Below are positions 61,010 through 64,000 of a DNA stretch of 64,000 nt, piece after piece. How positions within the stretch are numbered: the stretch's first letter is position 1; each line of letters begins with the position of its first letter. This DNA comes from Nautilus pompilius (lineage: Eukaryota > Mollusca > Cephalopoda > Nautilida > Nautilidae). The notes beneath the pieces are model-generated. The model saw only the letters and a program-made list of their open reading frames with translations, did no database searches and had not been told where the DNA came from. A program made the translations under genes and the position numbers. The DNA lies in assembly GCA_018389105.1 (NCBI GenBank), contig JACATO010000643.1:802501-866500 (forward strand), written 5' to 3'.

Positions 61010-62590
61010 TGTGGAGAGGAGTGCAAAGATTGTTTGCCTTGTCTGTCATGAGACCATTGCCATGCCAAAAGTGTGGAATATCTAGAGACACTATTCCTCC
61101 AAAACATGCAGCCACATTTGATTTGTTTGAAGGCAGCCAAAGAAAAGACAAGGTGAGGGATCTTTCTCAACAGCTTCAGAGTCAGCAAGAACATTTTCAG
61201 ATACTGTGATGTAAAGACCAAAAACTCCCCACCAAAGTTATTGCAAAGAAAAATGAAGCCCTTCAGTAATGGAGAGCACATCAAAATCTTTGCCAATTTT
61301 GTCTGTCCAGAAAAGAAGTCTGCTATTAAGAATTTTGGCTGGTTGAAAAGTTTGAGGCCTATTCCGTTGCCTTTGATGAAAGCTCAGATATCACTGACAC
61401 CTCTCAACTGGCAATTTTTATAATAGGAGTCCATGCAAAGTTTGAAATAACAGAAGAGTTGCCAGCCTTGAAGCCAATCAAAGATACAACAGCAGGGCTT
61501 GATATTTTCCAAGCCTTTGATAATGAGCTTCAAACTTTAGGTTTGTCCTGTGAGCAAATGGTGAGGATAGCCACTGATGGAACAAGCACCCTCTATGCTT
61601 GAGGATAAAATAAGATTTCAAGGGTGAATGACGAATGAGCTGCAAAGTTGAAAAAGTGATACATTTCCACTCTGGTGTCATTGTATCATTCATCAGGAAT
61701 CTCTTGCTACAAAATCTATTGGCTTTGCTGATGTCATGAAGAGAGTAGACTGAATTATCAATTTTATCAGGGATAGATCTGCATTTACATATCGGCAGTT
61801 TTGTGAACTACTTCAAGAGCTTGAAATAAAATACATGGGTGTCTTGTACTTTGCTGAAACAAGGTGTTTAAGCAAGGGAAAGACTTTCAAAGAGTCTGGG
61901 ACCTATGTAAGGCAACTGAGTTATTCCTTACTGAGAAAGGAAAAGACACCAAAGAGTTTTCTGATCTCCAATGACTGTGATTTTGCTTTTCTGGTAAACA
62001 TCACAGAGTAACTAAATGACTTGAAAAACAAATTACAATGAAAGAACCAACTAATTCATCAACTCTACTGTGAAATCGGAGCTATTGAAACCAAACTGCT
62101 CCTTTTTAACATATTTTCCACATCTTCAAAACCAAATGAAAGAAAACATGGCAGGGGAGAGATATTTGGTTGAGGATATGAGAGGCAGTTTCAGTTGTTT
62201 TCCATGCCTTTTTAAATTTGATCTGAAGATGCTCCAGTTTAGTTTCATTTAAAACTGATTGACCTGTAAGGCAGCATGGATTGCAAATAACAGTTCAACT
62301 TAAGGGACCTAGTGGATTTCTATAAGTCATGTCTACCAAAAACGAAATACCCAAAGCTTTCCAGTCAAGCTCTGAAACTGATATCCATGTTTGGAAGTAA
62401 TATATCTGTGAGCAGTTCTTCAAAAAAATGAAGTATTCCAAGTCAAGGAACAGGGATGCACTGACAGATCAGCATCTCCAAGACACCCTGAGGATTGCTA
62501 TTACCAGCATGAGGCCAAATTTTGACAGGATCATGGCCAAAAGGAAATGTTTTCATACATCTCAATGTCCAGAATGGTTCAAGATGTGTG
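61010..62590 (+). pseudogene. hAT transposase pseudogene, GTF2IRD2/ZBED-like group
   Basis: Translating with frame changes gives, in order: AATFDLFEGSQRKDKVRDLS near 61110, then SVAFDESSDITDTSQLAIF (61360-61420). Next come EELPALKPIKDTTAGLDIFQ and LGLSCEQMVRIATDGT (61450-61580), FRQFCELL-type YRQFCELLQELEIKYMGVLY (61790-61850) and ETRCLSKGKTF. DFAFLVNITE and LNDLKNKLQ follow, then LISMFGSN and the C-terminal LTDQHLQDTLRIAITSMRPN. This is the order of the hAT dimerisation-type transposases that include GTF2IRD2 and SCAND3 relatives. FDESSD and IATDG carry the first catalytic Asp regions. There are many stops and frameshifts, so it is non-functional. Terminal repeats were not found. Confidence 0.88.
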
Positions 62591-63172
62591 CTCAAAACAG
62601 TTAATGCAAACCAATTTATCTTTCTAAGTAGGGGTTTAGTGCAGTTTACTGTAGTGAGCCCTCAGACATTCTCTAGCTGTGCAATTTGGCACCATTGTCT
62701 ACCACTGTATTAAAGCAATATTGTCTTAATTTTATTTTTTAAAATAATTTTGTTTGTTTTTAATATGATGAATTAAGTTTTGAAAAGAAATAAAAACAAT
62801 TTAAATTCAGTTTTTAGGGAAAAAATCTGCAAGCATCAATAAAGTAGAAAAAAAAAAATATCACAAAATTTTAAAATTAATTTTGATGTTCTCAGGCGGT
62901 AGGTCCTAAAAATTATTTGCACATTAATTTTTTATCACAAAAGAACTGAATAAACTCGTTTTTATTTCTTTGTTATCAACTCTTTTTACTCTTTTTTGAC
63001 TTTTCAAAGTGAATTAACTTTTTGGATTTTGTTGGTTGTTTTTTTTTTTTTTTTGTTTAAATATCTTTAGTCCAGTGATTAAAATAATTTGTATTTTTGA
63101 TTTTCTGTCTTTTACCTCACTCTCTAGGCTGGTCTTTCACTTCCTCTTTGTCTGTTTGTGTGCGTCTTGTGA

Positions 63173-63364
63173 TAACTTAATGTAAGGGCGCTCAAGTTAT
63201 ATCTCTGTGGTAACTTCATGTAAGGGCACTAACCCAGTTATATCTCTGTGGTAACTTCATGTAAGGGCACTAACCCAGTTATATCTCTGTGGTAACTTCA
63301 TGTAAGGGCACTAACCCAGTTATATCTCTGTGGTAACTTCATGTAAGGGCACTAACCCAGTTAT
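63173..63364. repeat. Tandem array, 41 bp unit, about five copies
   Basis: Units start TAACTTCATGTAAGGGCACT at 63211, 63252, 63293 and 63334, all with period 41. The first copy (63173, 38 bp) is diverged and the last is partial. The inner copies are identical as read, so expansion is recent. Confidence 0.95.
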
Positions 63365-63948
63365 CATGGTTCTGTAAAATCTTTTTTTATAGTTGTAAAG
63401 GAGAGCACTTCTTAAGTCAGTTTCCTTTTTAGATAAATAAAGATGTCCATAATGTTATCTACAAAAGATTTTGTTAGTTTAGCCTTCTATTTCTTTGTTT
63501 TTCAGTTAAACTTCCTCAGGATTGGAATAATTTTCGTTTTTGGAGAAATCTTTTTCTTTTCTTTCCAATAGAAACGTATATTATTATAATATTGATTTTT
63601 CTAAATACAATCACATCAAAAACTGATGTGGTTAGCTGGGCTCTGTGTACTGCTCTAGTATTCATGACTTTTACAGTTGTTGTGGTGTCCATGGCCAAGA
63701 TGAAAAGATGACTATAAATTAGGAAATGTCCATAATTTTACAGCATATAAATCAGCGATATGTCTTTATAGAATAATAGTTTCATTCTATATTTTACTTA
63801 GTTAGCACTTTGTTTTTACTCCCTCTCTTTTTTGTTTTCTTTAATTAACTCAGTACTATTGATATTAATGTTAATATTTTTAAAACTCTTTTTTGTTTAT
63901 AGTATGTTGTTCATACTAAGGGCAACAGTGAAATGATATCTAGCTGAA

Positions 63949-64000
63949 ATTAGCATCGCCATAATGGTACCCAGCCAGGTTTCATTTGAACATTGTCTCT
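63949..64000 (+). repeat. CCAGCCAGG-type interspersed repeat, copy 8
   Basis: Reads TTAGCATCGCCATAATGGTA, then CCCAGCCAGGTTTCATTTGA, ACATTGTCTCT. It is the cleanest copy and is cut by the window end. Confidence 0.8.

Larger units (their letters stand above)
57911..64000 (+). other. ERG intron after exon C, 5' part
   Basis: This stretch begins with a GTGAGT donor and runs off the window. It contains a G-poor pyrimidine-rich stretch with a CT tract, a decayed hAT transposase and a 41 bp tandem array. 58920-61000 and 62600-63170 show only AT-rich sequence without a recognised gene. Confidence 0.8.

Noticed and set aside
63130..63180. Possible exon after CACTCTCTAG
   Set aside because: The in-phase reading runs to a stop without a plausible donor or family similarity.
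63173..63364. CRISPR array
   Set aside because: The 41 bp units are contiguous and identical, with no spacers.

Overview
This 64 kb window is AT-rich animal nuclear DNA. It is almost entirely intron, apart from three short exons of one plus-strand gene. The exons encode an ERG-type (KCNH2/6/7-like) voltage-gated potassium channel: the end of the N-terminal PAS ('eag') domain and then the cytoplasmic linker before the first membrane segment. Long introns, dense tRNA-derived SINEs, Tc1/mariner, pogo/Tigger-like and hAT relics, a LINE relic and many microsatellites fit a coleoid cephalopod, most likely an octopus. That assignment is an inference from overall character. No bacterial, plasmid or viral genes were recognised.

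Layout. Bases 1-40951 are the 3' part of a very long intron. It holds a GC-rich repeat at the left edge, several tRNA-SINE copies, a complete Tigger-like MITE (7289-7795), a mariner deletion derivative with intact inverted ends (12108-12450), a broken Tc1-like transposase (about 14690-15300), a LINE 3' relic (about 26510-26730), two copies of a foldback element (about 26930 and 28745), a hAT-type end (34222), a fresh 4 x 85 bp tandem array (36466-36804) and two complex stretches that look like regulatory candidates (20590-21010 and 38110-38350). Exon A (40952-41083), exon B (47998-48345) and exon C (57857-57910) follow, separated by introns of 6.9 and 9.5 kb. After exon C come a 150 bp pyrimidine-only CT tract inside a G-poor stretch, a decayed hAT transposase related to the GTF2IRD2/ZBED group (about 61010-62590) and a 41 bp tandem array (63173-63364).

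How the gene works. The three exons have GT-AG borders, each begins and ends in phase 1, and each length is a multiple of three. The joined reading frame stays open, and any of the three could be skipped without a frameshift. Exon B carries an RRVS basophilic kinase site next to an SSLE stretch, at the place where human ERG has its RRAS protein kinase A site. The earlier PAS exons and the membrane core lie outside the window.

There is no operon-like system or other undescribed machinery here. The more unusual signals are the symmetric linker exons, opposite strand biases of two interspersed repeat families relative to the host gene, a Tigger-like MITE that resembles mammalian Tigger relics, and several structured repeats.
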